A DNA stretch of 64,000 nt, taken from Lachnospiraceae bacterium. GTDB lineage: Bacteria > Bacillota > Clostridia > Lachnospirales > Lachnospiraceae. The position numbers and the translations under genes are program-made. The stretch spans positions 45,604 to 109,603 of the forward strand of contig JAQUWF010000002.1 of the NCBI GenBank assembly GCA_028692975.1, given 5' to 3'. Shown in pieces: positions 1-7,176 of the stretch. Below the pieces are notes generated by a model that was not told the DNA's origin, did not search any database, and saw only the letters and a program-made list of their open reading frames with translations. Each line of letters begins with the position of its first letter. Positions within the stretch are counted from its first letter, which is position 1.

Positions 1-150
1 ATTGTTAGTACATCCTTGACAGCAGCATATGGGGAGAAGGTGAAAGCGTATCTAAGACGCGGGGCACGGCATCTGCCGGGGTTTGATGTGTGGCCAAATC
101 CAGAGATGGGGTATGGAGCGTTGTGTGTGGCGGATTCATTGCCTATGTGA
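1..150 (+). pseudogene. 3' fragment of a mobile-element coding sequence (repeat copy a)
   Basis: The first 150 bases read open from the window edge to a TGA and end with the residues GFDVWPNPEMGYGALC followed by a short tail. Pieces of the same sequence recur at 2043-2120, 3053-3156 and 4163-4203, always in partial form. I do not recognise the parent protein. Because copy b is joined to the N-terminus of a Tn1549-type conjugative-element helicase/methylase, an ICE origin is inferred. The gene start lies outside the window, so this could be the intact end of a real gene or a remnant. Confidence 0.5.
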
Positions 151-593
151 ATTGTTAATTATGCCTTGTACAACTGCAGAATACAACGGTATGATATGAC
201 TATTCCAGAATTACTAATTGACTTTTTAATAATTTGTAAAAGCGTTATGATTCTTCACAATTGTACCAAATTGCGGAAAGTTAACCAGTTCGTATATGGG
301 GATAGTATCTTTTCTTTTTCCCTGAAAAATAGAGAAAGGCTGAATTTTTTATGAAGAATGTGGGTCAGATAATTAAGATAAGTACGGATATAGGTGCAGT
401 AAGATTTCTTCGCATGGGCTTATAGGCATAAAAGCAGTTGATATTTTAAATATTGAAGATACCGATTTGCAATATAAAGCGATAGTAAACGATACGTAGA
501 ACTACTATTAGCAGTGATTTTGAGAGAAGTCAACGATGTGTCGGTTGATTTTGACGGTTGACGCATATAGAATTGCAACAGGAGGTGATAAGA
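151..593. other. AT-rich gap without a convincing gene
   Basis: A 443-base stretch between the element fragment and the XRE gene. Short open frames exist (for example 166-354) but have no ribosome binding site and no family resemblance. Bases 415-500 read as a short coding-like stretch (GIKAVDILNIEDTDLQYKAI) ending at a stop, which may be one more gene remnant. Otherwise I see nothing. Confidence 0.4.
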
Positions 594-1157
594 ATGGATG
601 TAAATAAATTTGGTTGTTTTCTATCTGAAAGAAGAAAGGAATTGAAAATGACACAAAAGGATTTGGCTACAGAAATTCAAGTAACTGACAAAGCCGTTAG
701 CAAATGGGAAAGGGGCTTAGGATTTCCTGATATAAACACAATAGAACCTTTAGCTGATGTTTTGAATGTATCCATAATAGAACTTATGAAATCAGAAAGG
801 GCAAATGAAAATGTATCAATCGATGAAACTGTAGTTGAGGATGTTTTTGACATTGCAACAAAGGAAGTGGAAAGGAAACAGACGAAAATTCTGATAATCC
901 TTGTGATAACTACATTCCTATGCACACTGGTTGAAATATTACAGAGTATTGACTGGAATGTAAAAGAATTGACAATGACAGCTGCAATACCTTATACAGC
1001 TTTAATTCCTGGATTTGTGACAATTATAGTCTCTATAATTTACAAGCTAAAGGGTGAGAAAACGGGTAATCTTATTGCAATTGGTGTTTGTATGATTATC
1101 ATTCCAATTATTTTATTGTTAGGAGTATTTCTTGTTTTGGGTTTACTTACAGGCTAA
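594..1157 (+). CDS. XRE-family HTH regulator with C-terminal membrane segments
   Basis: A 187-residue protein. Residues about 5-60 form a classic XRE helix-turn-helix (LSERRKELKMTQKDLA, then VTDKAVSKWERG). After a polar linker come three hydrophobic segments (about residues 98-118, 128-150 and 160-185), so the DNA-binding domain is probably tethered to the membrane. The start at 594 is chosen because AGGAGGTGATAAGA lies directly upstream; an in-frame codon at 558 lacks such a site. Such membrane-anchored XRE proteins are frequent in Clostridia, often near transporters or stress genes. Here it stands alone between mobile-element scars, so its target is unknown. Confidence 0.8.
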   Translation: MDVNKFGCFLSERRKELKMTQKDLATEIQVTDKAVSKWERGLGFPDINTIEPLADVLNVSIIELMKSERANENVSIDETVVEDVFDIATKEVERKQTKILIILVITTFLCTLVEILQSIDWNVKELTMTAAIPYTALIPGFVTIIVSIIYKLKGEKTGNLIAIGVCMIIIPIILLLGVFLVLGLLTG

Positions 1158-1300
1158 ATACTATAAACTTATTAAAAGGCAAGGATTGTAGCCATGTTGA
1201 CAGACTTACAAGCAGTTTGTATATCAAGTGATAAATTCCAGTTCATCGAGGTGAGACTTTGTTGATTTTATAATAAATACAATTTAATAGTGCAATACAT

Positions 1301-1340
1301 AACTGGATGATTTTCAAATTAGAAAATTATCCGGTTTTTG
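1301..1340 (+). terminator. Rho-independent terminator after the XRE gene
   Basis: The arm AACTGGATGATTTTC (1301-1315) pairs with GAAAATTATCCGGTT (1322-1336) around a 6-base loop, with one G-U pair, and is followed by a T-rich tract. It lies about 145 bases after the XRE stop codon. The rest of the gap 1158-1575 holds no gene I recognise. Confidence 0.75.
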
Positions 1341-1454
1341 TTTTCAGTATGAAGCTGCGAGAAGGAATAATCAGAGTTATGGGATAAGGAGGTGATGCGA
1401 AAAACACGAGAGACAATATGGGTAGAGCAGGACAGAAAAAGAACTATAAACTGA

Positions 1455-1483
1455 TTGCTTTATTGGGAGTTTATTGATAGAAT
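1455..1483 (+). promoter_or_regulatory. Predicted promoter of the small toxin
   Basis: TTGCTT (1455-1460), a 17-base spacer and TAGAAT (1478-1483) fit a vegetative promoter. It would give a leader of about 85 bases ahead of the 33-residue toxin, consistent with the long leaders of type I toxin mRNAs. Confidence 0.5.
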
Positions 1484-1575
1484 ACTTAACAGGAGTAACC
1501 GTGTACAGGGTGGTTTATTAGCCTTCTGGATTTTTGAGTTCCTTTGGGACGTACAAAAGAAGGGAGGTGGAGCGG

Positions 1576-1677
1576 ATGGATACATACCAGGTATTAACAT
1601 TATTGTTTCTAGGTGGTCCATTTCTCGTCGCTTTGCTTGCCTATTTAGATAATAGGAATAACAAGCCAAAAAAATAA
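1576..1677 (+). CDS. Small hydrophobic type I toxin (holin-like toxin family)
   Basis: A 33-residue peptide beginning MDTYQVLTLLFLGGPFLVAL and ending in a charged tail (DNRNNKPKK). One transmembrane helix followed by a basic tail is the hallmark of the small Firmicutes 'putative holin-like toxin' peptides, which insert in the inner membrane and depolarise it when free of their antisense RNA. A strong site, GGGAGGTGG, precedes the ATG by about six bases. The neighbourhood supports the call: immediately downstream are three hairpins and a reverse-strand promoter that would drive an antisense RNA over the 3' end. A longer overlapping frame (1455-1652) is rejected because its residues make no sense. 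Confidence 0.85.
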   Translation: MDTYQVLTLLFLGGPFLVALLAYLDNRNNKPKK

Positions 1678-1773
1678 TGCCTACCCTGTCGGCCAACAGA
1701 GTAGGCGGCTCTCATTGAGAGCTAATTAACGTCTTATCCGGAAGCATCCACCTTGTGGGCGGTTGCTCTTTCT
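1672..1773 (-). ncRNA. Antisense RNA antitoxin of the type I toxin
   Basis: An approximately 100-nt reverse-strand RNA is predicted from the promoter at 1780-1808 to a terminator formed by the hairpin at 1679-1706 (arms GCCTACCCTGT and ACAGAGTAGGC), which on the minus strand is followed by ATTATTTTTTT. A second perfect hairpin (GCTCTC-ATT-GAGAGC, 1708-1722) lies inside. The RNA overlaps the last codons and 3' leader of the toxin message, the arrangement known for TxpA/RatA-like pairs. On the plus strand the hairpin 1744-1766, followed by TCTTTCT, would end the toxin mRNA. Ends are inferred. Confidence 0.7.
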
Positions 1774-1779
1774 AAGTAG

Positions 1780-1808
1780 AATATATCATGTATTCTCCCA
1801 AATGTAAA
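1780..1808 (-). promoter_or_regulatory. Promoter of the antitoxin RNA
   Basis: On the minus strand, TTTACA (complement of 1803-1808), 17 bases and TATATT (complement of 1780-1785) form a near-consensus promoter pointing towards the toxin gene. It would start transcription near 1773. Confidence 0.7.
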
Positions 1809-1879
1809 GCAAAAAGACACAGCCAAACCGTGAAATAAGAGCGGAAGGGGCTGTTTTTTTATGCAAAGGAGGGAAACGC

Positions 1880-2056
1880 TTGGCAAGAACATATGATTTT
1901 ATATCCCAAGTGGCAGAACAAATAGTCAAGGATATTGTAAAAAATGGAGAGGAATGGACACGGTATCTGACAACAACAGCCAGAATTTATAGGTACCCAT
2001 TCCAGGAGCAGATGCTTATTTTTGCACAGCGGCCGGATGCACCTGCCAGGATTTGA
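1880..2056 (+). pseudogene. N-terminal fragment of an ICE helicase/methylase-type protein
   Basis: From a TTG at 1880 with AAAGGAGGG upstream, 58 codons read LARTYDFISQVAEQIV and then FQEQMLIFAQRPDA, which I recognise as the conserved beginning of the very large SNF2/methylase-like protein of Tn1549-type conjugative elements. After RPDA the sequence switches into the tail of copy b and meets a stop within four codons. Full-length relatives are thousands of residues long, so this is a deletion remnant. It may still be translated as a short peptide. Confidence 0.7.
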
Positions 2057-2120
2057 TGTGTGGCCGAATCCGCAGATGGGGTATGGGGCGTTATGTGTGC
2101 GGGATTCGATACCGGATTGA
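2043..2120 (+). pseudogene. ICE scar, repeat copy b (tail only)
   Basis: In a frame shifted by one from the preceding fragment the bases read LPGFDVWPNPQMGYGALCVR to a TGA at 2118-2120. This matches the end of copy a at 1-150 nearly residue for residue. The join to the helicase N-terminus at about 2040 marks a deletion endpoint. Confidence 0.65.
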
Positions 2121-2131
2121 AAGAATTTTTT

Positions 2132-2188
2132 CAATGTACACATTGCGTAAGCGATGGGTTTGTGATACTATAATTACACAATGTGTAA
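2132..2188 (+). promoter_or_regulatory. Promoter and two palindromic operators of the small XRE gene
   Basis: Two palindromes flank the promoter: CAATGT-AC-ACATTG (2132-2145) and TTACACA-A-TGTGTAA (2174-2188). TATAAT (2169-2174) touches the second. TTGCGT (2143-2148) is the best -35 but sits 20 bases away, so the promoter may depend on another element. The layout suggests autoregulation by the HTH protein just downstream. Confidence 0.5.
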
Positions 2189-2206
2189 ATGATTGGAGTA
2201 ATGACA

Positions 2207-2395
2207 ATGGAAATAAAGGATGAAGTTAGAAAACTTAGAGAGAGTACAGGCATGAACCGTAAAGAATTTTGTGCATATTTGGGGATTCCATATCGGACTA
2301 TGACCGAATGGGAATTAGGCAATCGAAAATTACCCGATTATGTTTTGAGAATGATGGCATATCAGGTGAAGACGGAAAAACTTGACAAGAGATAG
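2207..2395 (+). CDS. Small XRE-type HTH protein, possible antitoxin
   Basis: A 62-residue protein consisting almost only of a helix-turn-helix: VRKLRESTGMNRKEFCAYLG followed by IPYRTMTEWELGNRKLP. The ATG at 2207 has GGAG nine bases upstream; in-frame ATGs at 2189 and 2201 sit too far or too close. It is followed after 34 bases by the 174-residue gene, and its promoter carries two palindromes, as for self-repressing antitoxins. Its last codons (2356-2382) recur identically at 4199-4225, showing that this locus has recombined with the scar region. Function as a repressor is likely; the antitoxin role is inferred. Confidence 0.7.
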   Translation: MEIKDEVRKLRESTGMNRKEFCAYLGIPYRTMTEWELGNRKLPDYVLRMMAYQVKTEKLDKR

Positions 2396-2429
2396 AAACA
2401 ATCGATAAAGCTGGAGAAAGGTTTTATGA

Positions 2430-2954
2430 ATGGAGAAAAACGTAAATATAGTAACGGATTTGGATGGGAGTAAAATTGCAATAATAAATGACATAAGGTT
2501 TAAGTCACGTAGAGGTATTGATTGGGATGAAGTGGAAACTTGCTTGAAGGAATATATAGGTAAGTATTATGATATTGCTGAAACCGCTGAGAAAATATAT
2601 ATTGGTTCTGATTTTCCAGATGAATTTGCACATTCAAAGGATACGAAAGGACTTAGAGGTGCTAATGAAAAGGCGAAAGCCAATATAATGCCTGTGATTG
2701 GTGAAATGATTCAGATTGCAAAAGACCGAGTGCATTATCCAGATTATGCCAACAAACATGGATCAAAAGCCAGATATGGATGGTACCGGTATAATACACG
2801 ATTTGGAATTCCTGTCTATGATGCCAAGGGACAACTAGAAAGATCTAACATTTTTTTAACAAGAATGCTTGTTAGATGTGATGAAGATGGAAAATTATAT
2901 TTATATGATCTCGTAAGAACAAAAAAAGAAACGAGCGAGCCGTATGAGCAATAG
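2430..2954 (+). CDS. Mobile-element protein with a possible RNase-fold domain
   Basis: A 174-residue soluble protein. The C-terminal half carries KYGWYRYNTRFGIPV-like residues (here ARYGWYRYNTRFGIPVY) and then MLVRCDEDGKLYLYDLVRTK, a pattern I associate with the C-terminal domains of large phage and conjugative-element polyvalent proteins, some of which adopt the barnase/EndoU/RelE-like RNase fold. The N-terminal half (IAIINDIRFKSRRGIDWDEV) is also typical of that group. It sits 34 bases after a small HTH gene, so a toxin-antitoxin pair is possible. The ATG at 2430 is preceded by GGAG at 2412; an ATG four bases earlier is in another frame. Catalytic residues are not assigned. Confidence 0.45.
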   Translation: MEKNVNIVTDLDGSKIAIINDIRFKSRRGIDWDEVETCLKEYIGKYYDIAETAEKIYIGSDFPDEFAHSKDTKGLRGANEKAKANIMPVIGEMIQIAKDRVHYPDYANKHGSKARYGWYRYNTRFGIPVYDAKGQLERSNIFLTRMLVRCDEDGKLYLYDLVRTKKETSEPYEQ

Positions 2955-3052
2955 CTTGACGGTTGTAAACTTCGTTTCTTCTCTTATAATATACACAGAA
3001 ATATGTTGTCGGTCAAGAGTAAAATATATGAAATTTTGCAGAGGCTGAAAAA

Positions 3053-3156
3053 ATTGTTATTACAACCTTGACAGCAGCATATGGCGAGAAAGTAAAGGCA
3101 TATCTGAGGAGAGGGGCGAGGCAGCTGACAGGGATTTGATGTGTGGCCGAATCCTT
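3053..3156 (+). repeat. ICE scar, repeat copy c
   Basis: This stretch matches copy a from its first bases (ATTGTTA-TACA-CCTTGAC) through LTAAYGEKVKAYLRRGAR and, after a one-base shift and small deletion, FDVWPN. It is non-coding now because of the frameshift and an early stop. It fills much of the gap between the 2430 and 3290 genes. Confidence 0.7.
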
Positions 3157-3185
3157 AGCATAGATCAGAAAAAATACAATAGGAA

Positions 3186-3250
3186 AATGAAAAATGAGAG
3201 AAGAAGTCTTGTGAGTTTAATATAGGTTTTTCTTATCTTAAAGGAAAATC
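3186..3250 (+). repeat. Direct repeat upstream of the KilA-N gene (pairs with 4275-4345)
   Basis: A stretch around GAGAGAAGAAGTCTTGTGA and the following AT-rich 50 bases resembles 4275-4345 (GAGAGAAAAAGTCTTGTGA onward) at roughly three quarters of positions by eye. Both copies lie just upstream of a cargo gene and just downstream of an ICE scar, so they may be promoter-region modules that were duplicated. Confidence 0.5.
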
Positions 3251-3289
3251 ATGTAATATGCATTTTGAGACACGGAGGAGAAGGTATTG

Positions 3290-4132
3290 ATGGCAAAGAA
3301 TAGAATTATTACAGTACAAGATATTCCGATTACAGTTGCAAATGCGGATATTGATGAGTACATATGTATTACTGATATGGCAGCAGCAAAAGGGGGGAAT
3401 TCCAGGGCGGCTGATGTTATTAGAAATTGGCTAAGAAATAGAATGACTCTTGAATTTCTAATTACCTGGGAAGAAATCTATAATCCGGATTTTAAAGTGT
3501 TCGAATCTGAACACTTTAAAAAACAAGCAGGATTGTTAACATTTACACCAAGTGTATCTGAGTGGATAGAAAAGACCAATGCAAAAGGTCTTTATGTGAA
3601 GAAAGGCCGTTATGGAGGGACATTCGCTCATAAAGATATTGCATTCGAATTTGCATCTGCAATTAGCCCAGTGTTTAAGCTGTATTTAATTAAAGAATTC
3701 CAAAGATTAAAAGAAAATGAGAATGACCAGAAGAAACTAGAATGGGATGCAAAAAGATTTCTGTCAAAAAGCAATTACCTAATTCAGACAGATGCTGTAA
3801 AGAATTATATTATTCCAAGTGGAAATTATCGATCAAGTTTGGAATGGTTAGCATACGCGGACGAAGCAGACATACTCAATGTTGTTTTATTTGGATTTAC
3901 TGCAAGAGCATGGCGTGATTCTAATTCGGAGCTTGCAAAAAAGAGTAATGTCCGTGATTATGCGACGATTAATGAACTAACGGTATTGTCAAATTTGGAA
4001 ACACATAATGCGCAAATGATTCGTGAAGGGAAGGGCAAGAAGGAAAGATTTCAGATATTGGAAGAAATAGCAAAATATCAATTAAATATTTTAAATGAGG
4101 CCGAGAAAGTGAAATTGCAAATTAAAGAGTAG
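3290..4132 (+). CDS. KilA-N domain protein
   Basis: A 280-residue protein. Residues about 20-125 match the KilA-N DNA-binding domain of phages and mobile elements: ICITDMAAAKGG near the start, VIRNWLRNRMTLEFLITWEE, then GLYVKKGRYGGTFAHKDIAF and FASAISPVFKLYLIKEFQRL. The C-terminal half is alpha-helical and charged with no recognised domain. KilA-N proteins bind DNA, but their role is poorly known; in prophages they behave as antirepressor-like or lysogeny regulators. The ATG at 3290 has GGAGGAG nine bases upstream. It stands alone between two ICE scars. Confidence 0.85.
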   Translation: MAKNRIITVQDIPITVANADIDEYICITDMAAAKGGNSRAADVIRNWLRNRMTLEFLITWEEIYNPDFKVFESEHFKKQAGLLTFTPSVSEWIEKTNAKGLYVKKGRYGGTFAHKDIAFEFASAISPVFKLYLIKEFQRLKENENDQKKLEWDAKRFLSKSNYLIQTDAVKNYIIPSGNYRSSLEWLAYADEADILNVVLFGFTARAWRDSNSELAKKSNVRDYATINELTVLSNLETHNAQMIREGKGKKERFQILEEIAKYQLNILNEAEKVKLQIKE

Positions 4133-4162
4133 GGATAAAAAGATAATAGACTTTGCAATTAG

Positions 4163-4256
4163 TCCATCCTTGACGGCAGCATATGGGGAAGAGGTGAAGG
4201 CATATCAGGTGAAGACGGAAAAACTGAATGTACATAGAGGAAATGGTGAAGTTGAA
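4163..4256 (+). repeat. Chimeric ICE scar, repeat copy d
   Basis: Bases 4163-4203 match copies a and c (LTAAYGEEVKAY). At the shared bases GGCATATC the sequence switches into 27 bases (4199-4225) identical to the end of the small HTH gene at 2356-2382. The hybrid reads through to a stop at 4254-4256. This is the footprint of a recombination at short homology. Confidence 0.7.
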
Positions 4257-4274
4257 TGAGTCATATTATCACAA

Positions 4275-4345
4275 ATGAAAAAACGAGAGAAAAAGTCTTG
4301 TGATTTTATTACAGAACTTCTTTCTTATTTTATAGGGAAATTCTT
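4275..4345 (+). repeat. Direct repeat upstream of the lipoprotein pseudogene (pairs with 3186-3250)
   Basis: The second copy of the AT-rich module with GAGAGAAAAAGTCTTGTGA. It occupies the middle of the 315-base gap between the KilA-N gene and the lipoprotein; the rest of that gap shows nothing I recognise. Confidence 0.5.
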
Positions 4346-4447
4346 GAGATGGTGTGAAAAATAAGGAAGAACATATATATTTTAGCTATCTATTTTGGTG
4401 ATGATCTGAGATAATTAAGAAAGTACAAATGATAAGGAGCGGTGTGG

Positions 4448-5394
4448 ATGAAAAAACTAATTTTACTCATAGCAATTTTAATGTGCACAGGATGTTCGAA
4501 TAGTGAACAAAATGATTCCGCAGTTACAGACTATCAATCGGCAGACTACTGGATTCAAAAACTGGATAATCCTGCCCCAATTATAATGACAGAGGATAAA
4601 ATCAAACATTTTAATGAGACTTGTTTTGATGAGTTGGGCGAGGATTATTTGATGGATTTATCACGATTTAATGATCATATTTCTGGTCAGGAAATTCGTA
4701 CATGGATAGAAAGTTATCAAATACCTACAGATCCGATTTTTGATTTACAAGGTCAAGAGATGACAGAAGAGAATTGGAATGCTGTCAAAGCAAATATGAA
4801 TATGGATGATATATCAGATACTCCAAGTATTCAGTGGGGTATTTGTACTGTACGAAGTAATATCAAATCATTTCCTATCGAAACCGTTTTAACCGATGAT
4901 CCGGAATCCACCGATGATTTGTTTCAGGAAACAGCATTGCTTTTTAATGAACCTGTCGTAATTCTACATACTAGTACCGATAAGATATGGTCCTATATTG
5001 CCATGTATAACTATCGGGGGTGGGTGAAAACTGAGGATGTTGCCATCTGTAAGGATTATAAAGAGTGGACGCAGTTACAGGATATGCCGGAATCTCTATG
5101 ATCCCATGGGAAAACAGGAAAGATATAACGGATATGTCTCTTTTGGAAAAATCAAATGTTTTGGATGCAACAGAAAGCGGAAGCATTGTTTCTTTCCCGG
5201 GTCATGCCATGATTTATTTAGGAAAAGACGATAAAACATACTATTGTATAAGTGCTGCCGGCAACTTTGCCCCTGTTCAATCATCATTAGGGGAGGTGGA
5301 AAATGTTTCCAGTGTTGTTGTGAATTCGTTAGATGTAAGACGTAGAAATGGTAAAACGTGGATGGAGTCTATGACTACCGTACTGGGTCTTTAA
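4448..5394 (+). pseudogene. Broken NlpC/P60-type lipoprotein with SH3 domain
   Basis: Two overlapping frames (4448-5101 and 5065-5394) are the halves of one gene. The first begins with a lipoprotein signal (MKKLILLIAILMCTGC) and carries the N-terminal and bacterial SH3 domains (ALLFNEPVVILHTSTDKIWS, then NYRGWVKTEDVA) of cell-wall NlpC/P60 peptidases. The second gives the end of the peptidase domain (SIVSFPGHAMIYLGKDDKTY) with its probable catalytic His. The segment that should hold the catalytic Cys is missing and the frame shifts near 5065-5100, so the enzyme is dead. The ATG at 4448 has AAGGAG nine bases upstream; GTG at 4442 is too close. Confidence 0.75.
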
Positions 5395-5601
5395 CTAAAA
5401 TTGAACAAATAAAAAATAAAGGTATTACAATTTTATATAATAACAGTTTGCAGAGTGCTTTTCTTTTGAACTAAGTTACACCGAAAATGGGGTGCTGCCG
5501 GTACTCAAAAAACTGGTGGAAGAACAGAAACAGAATGAATAGTTGATTGCCCAAATTATGCGTCACTGTATATAATATAGAAAACACTATATGGTGATTC
5601 T
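5395..5601 (+). other. Gap with a short coding remnant
   Basis: AT-rich bases up to 5480, then about 50 bases reading GVLPVLKKLVEEQKQNE to a stop at 5539-5541, which looks like the tail of a lost gene. Beyond this I see only the spacer before the LysM gene. Confidence 0.35.
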
Positions 5602-6735
5602 ATGATATATGTAGTGAAACCTGGGGATACAGTAGACCGTATTGCTCAGGAATACAATGTAGCGGCGGCATCCATTGCCTATAACAATCAAATACCATAT
5701 CCGTACAGGCTGGCCGTTGGCCAGTCTCTTTTTCTTCCAGGAGAAAAAGGGGAGACAGCGGCTGCCGTCAATGGATACGCCTATCCGTTTATAAGGGAAT
5801 GGGTCCTGCGCCAGACGCTGCCGTACCTTACGGAACTGTCCGTATTTTCTTATGGATTTACGGCGGAAGGGACACTGATTGCGCCGGCACTGGATGACCA
5901 GTGGATGATAAATACGGCCTATGAATATGGTGTGAAGCCCATACTTACCCTGACGCCTTTTGGACTGGATGGGCAGTTTAATAATTATCTGATCAGCGCA
6001 GTGGTGAATAATGAAGCGGCAGGGAATCGGCTTATTTCACAACTGCAGGAAGTGCTATATGAGAAAGGCTTCGCCGGGGTCGATGTGGATTTTGAATTTG
6101 TATTGGCATCGGATCGGGATGCATTTACTGCTTTTGTTGAGAAACTGGCGAAGGCACTGCACGTGGATGGCTATCAGGTCTCGGTAGCGCTTGCGCCGAA
6201 GACATCGGCGGATCAACCGGGATTGCTTTATGCAGGCAAGGATTACAGGGGACTTGGGGCGGCTGCGGATCACGTGCTCTTGATGACTTATGAATGGGGG
6301 TATAAGTATGGGCCGCCCATGGCGATCGCGCCCATCGACAAGGTTCGTGAGGTGGTAGATTATGCCATAACGGAGATACCGCCAAGTAAAATCGACCTGG
6401 GCATTCCAAACTATGGATATGACTGGCCGCTTCCTTATTCCCAAGGAAAAACCAGAGCGAGGACCATAGGAAATGTGGAGGCAGTGCAGCTGGCCATTCG
6501 CTACGGCGCGGTTATCCAATTTGACCAGACGGCGCAGTCACCGTATTTCCGCTATACTGCCAGAGATGGGATTATGCATGAAGTATGGTTTGAGGACGTG
6601 CGCAGCCTGCAGGCAAAATTCGCTCTGGTAAAGGAATATGGACTGCGAGGTATGGGCTACTGGCAGATTATGCAGTTTTTCCGTGCAAACTGGCTGCTGC
6701 TGGAAAGCATGTTCAGAACTATCAGGGATTTGTAA
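5602..6735 (+). CDS. LysM-GH18 spore-type peptidoglycan hydrolase
   Basis: A 377-residue protein. Residues 1-47 are a LysM peptidoglycan-binding repeat (IYVVKPGDTVDRIAQEYNV to GQSLFLPG). The rest is a glycoside hydrolase family 18 barrel of the YaaH/SleL type, with the catalytic DxDxE motif as DVDFE near residue 160, and later LLMTYEWGYKYGPPMAIAPI and GIPNYGYDW. SleL-type enzymes are N-acetylglucosaminidases that trim spore cortex fragments during germination. There is one LysM repeat, while Bacillus SleL has two. No signal peptide is visible, as usual for spore-coat-delivered hydrolases. This implies, but does not prove, that the organism forms spores. Confidence 0.88.
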   Translation: MIYVVKPGDTVDRIAQEYNVAAASIAYNNQIPYPYRLAVGQSLFLPGEKGETAAAVNGYAYPFIREWVLRQTLPYLTELSVFSYGFTAEGTLIAPALDDQWMINTAYEYGVKPILTLTPFGLDGQFNNYLISAVVNNEAAGNRLISQLQEVLYEKGFAGVDVDFEFVLASDRDAFTAFVEKLAKALHVDGYQVSVALAPKTSADQPGLLYAGKDYRGLGAAADHVLLMTYEWGYKYGPPMAIAPIDKVREVVDYAITEIPPSKIDLGIPNYGYDWPLPYSQGKTRARTIGNVEAVQLAIRYGAVIQFDQTAQSPYFRYTARDGIMHEVWFEDVRSLQAKFALVKEYGLRGMGYWQIMQFFRANWLLLESMFRTIRDL

Positions 6736-6774
6736 TAGGGAACTAATTTATTGAGTGAAAAGGAAATAAAACGA

Positions 6775-6822
6775 TTGACTTTCCGTATGGTATTTACTAC
6801 GATATGAGTATGGAATACGATA
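6775..6822 (+). promoter_or_regulatory. Promoter with direct repeats before the XRE gene
   Basis: TTGACT (6775-6780), 17 bases and TACGAT (6798-6803) form a candidate promoter. Overlapping it are two direct repeats beginning GTATGG (6785 and 6808) and each ending TACGATA. Such repeats fit binding by the HTH protein encoded at 6883. Confidence 0.4.
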
Positions 6823-6882
6823 CATGTGGAGTCGCATGATGAAGGAGACAGTGAAACTTACGGAAAGAGAGAATAAGATAAC

Positions 6883-7161
6883 ATGAGTGATATGGATTAT
6901 ATTTATACCGTAGACAATGAAGAAATTTTGATTGAGCCAATACAGCGCAGTACCCGGAACAATATCATCCGGCAGTACGTGTCATGCAGAAAAAAGAAAA
7001 AGATGACCCAGGAAGACTTATTTAAACGCACCGGCATATCCAGACCCAACATCGCCAGATTCGAGAGTGGTAAATACAACCCGTCTCTGGAAATGATGGT
7101 CCGGATAGCCGCGGGGCTGGATATGCAGCTGGATATAAATTTGCAGGCAATGCAGGAATAG
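6883..7161 (+). CDS. XRE-family HTH regulator
   Basis: A 92-residue protein. Residues about 28-84 form an XRE helix-turn-helix (IRQYVSCRKKKKMTQEDLFK, then ISRPNIARFESGKYNPSLE). The acidic N-terminus (MSDMDYIYTVDNEEIL) is like that of HigA-type antitoxins, which are usually paired with a RelE/HigB toxin, but no toxin gene is seen on either side. It may be an orphan. It ends 15 bases before the stop of the convergent ABC_ATPase gene. Confidence 0.75.
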   Translation: MSDMDYIYTVDNEEILIEPIQRSTRNNIIRQYVSCRKKKKMTQEDLFKRTGISRPNIARFESGKYNPSLEMMVRIAAGLDMQLDINLQAMQE

Positions 7162-7176
7162 TGTGATGGTATAGGT

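Noticed and set aside
166..354. A 62-codon frame in the first gap
   Set aside because: No ribosome binding site, no similarity, AT-rich composition like non-coding DNA.
1455..1652. A 65-codon frame over the type I toxin
   Set aside because: The toxin frame at 1576-1677 has the ribosome binding site and family sequence; this frame has neither.
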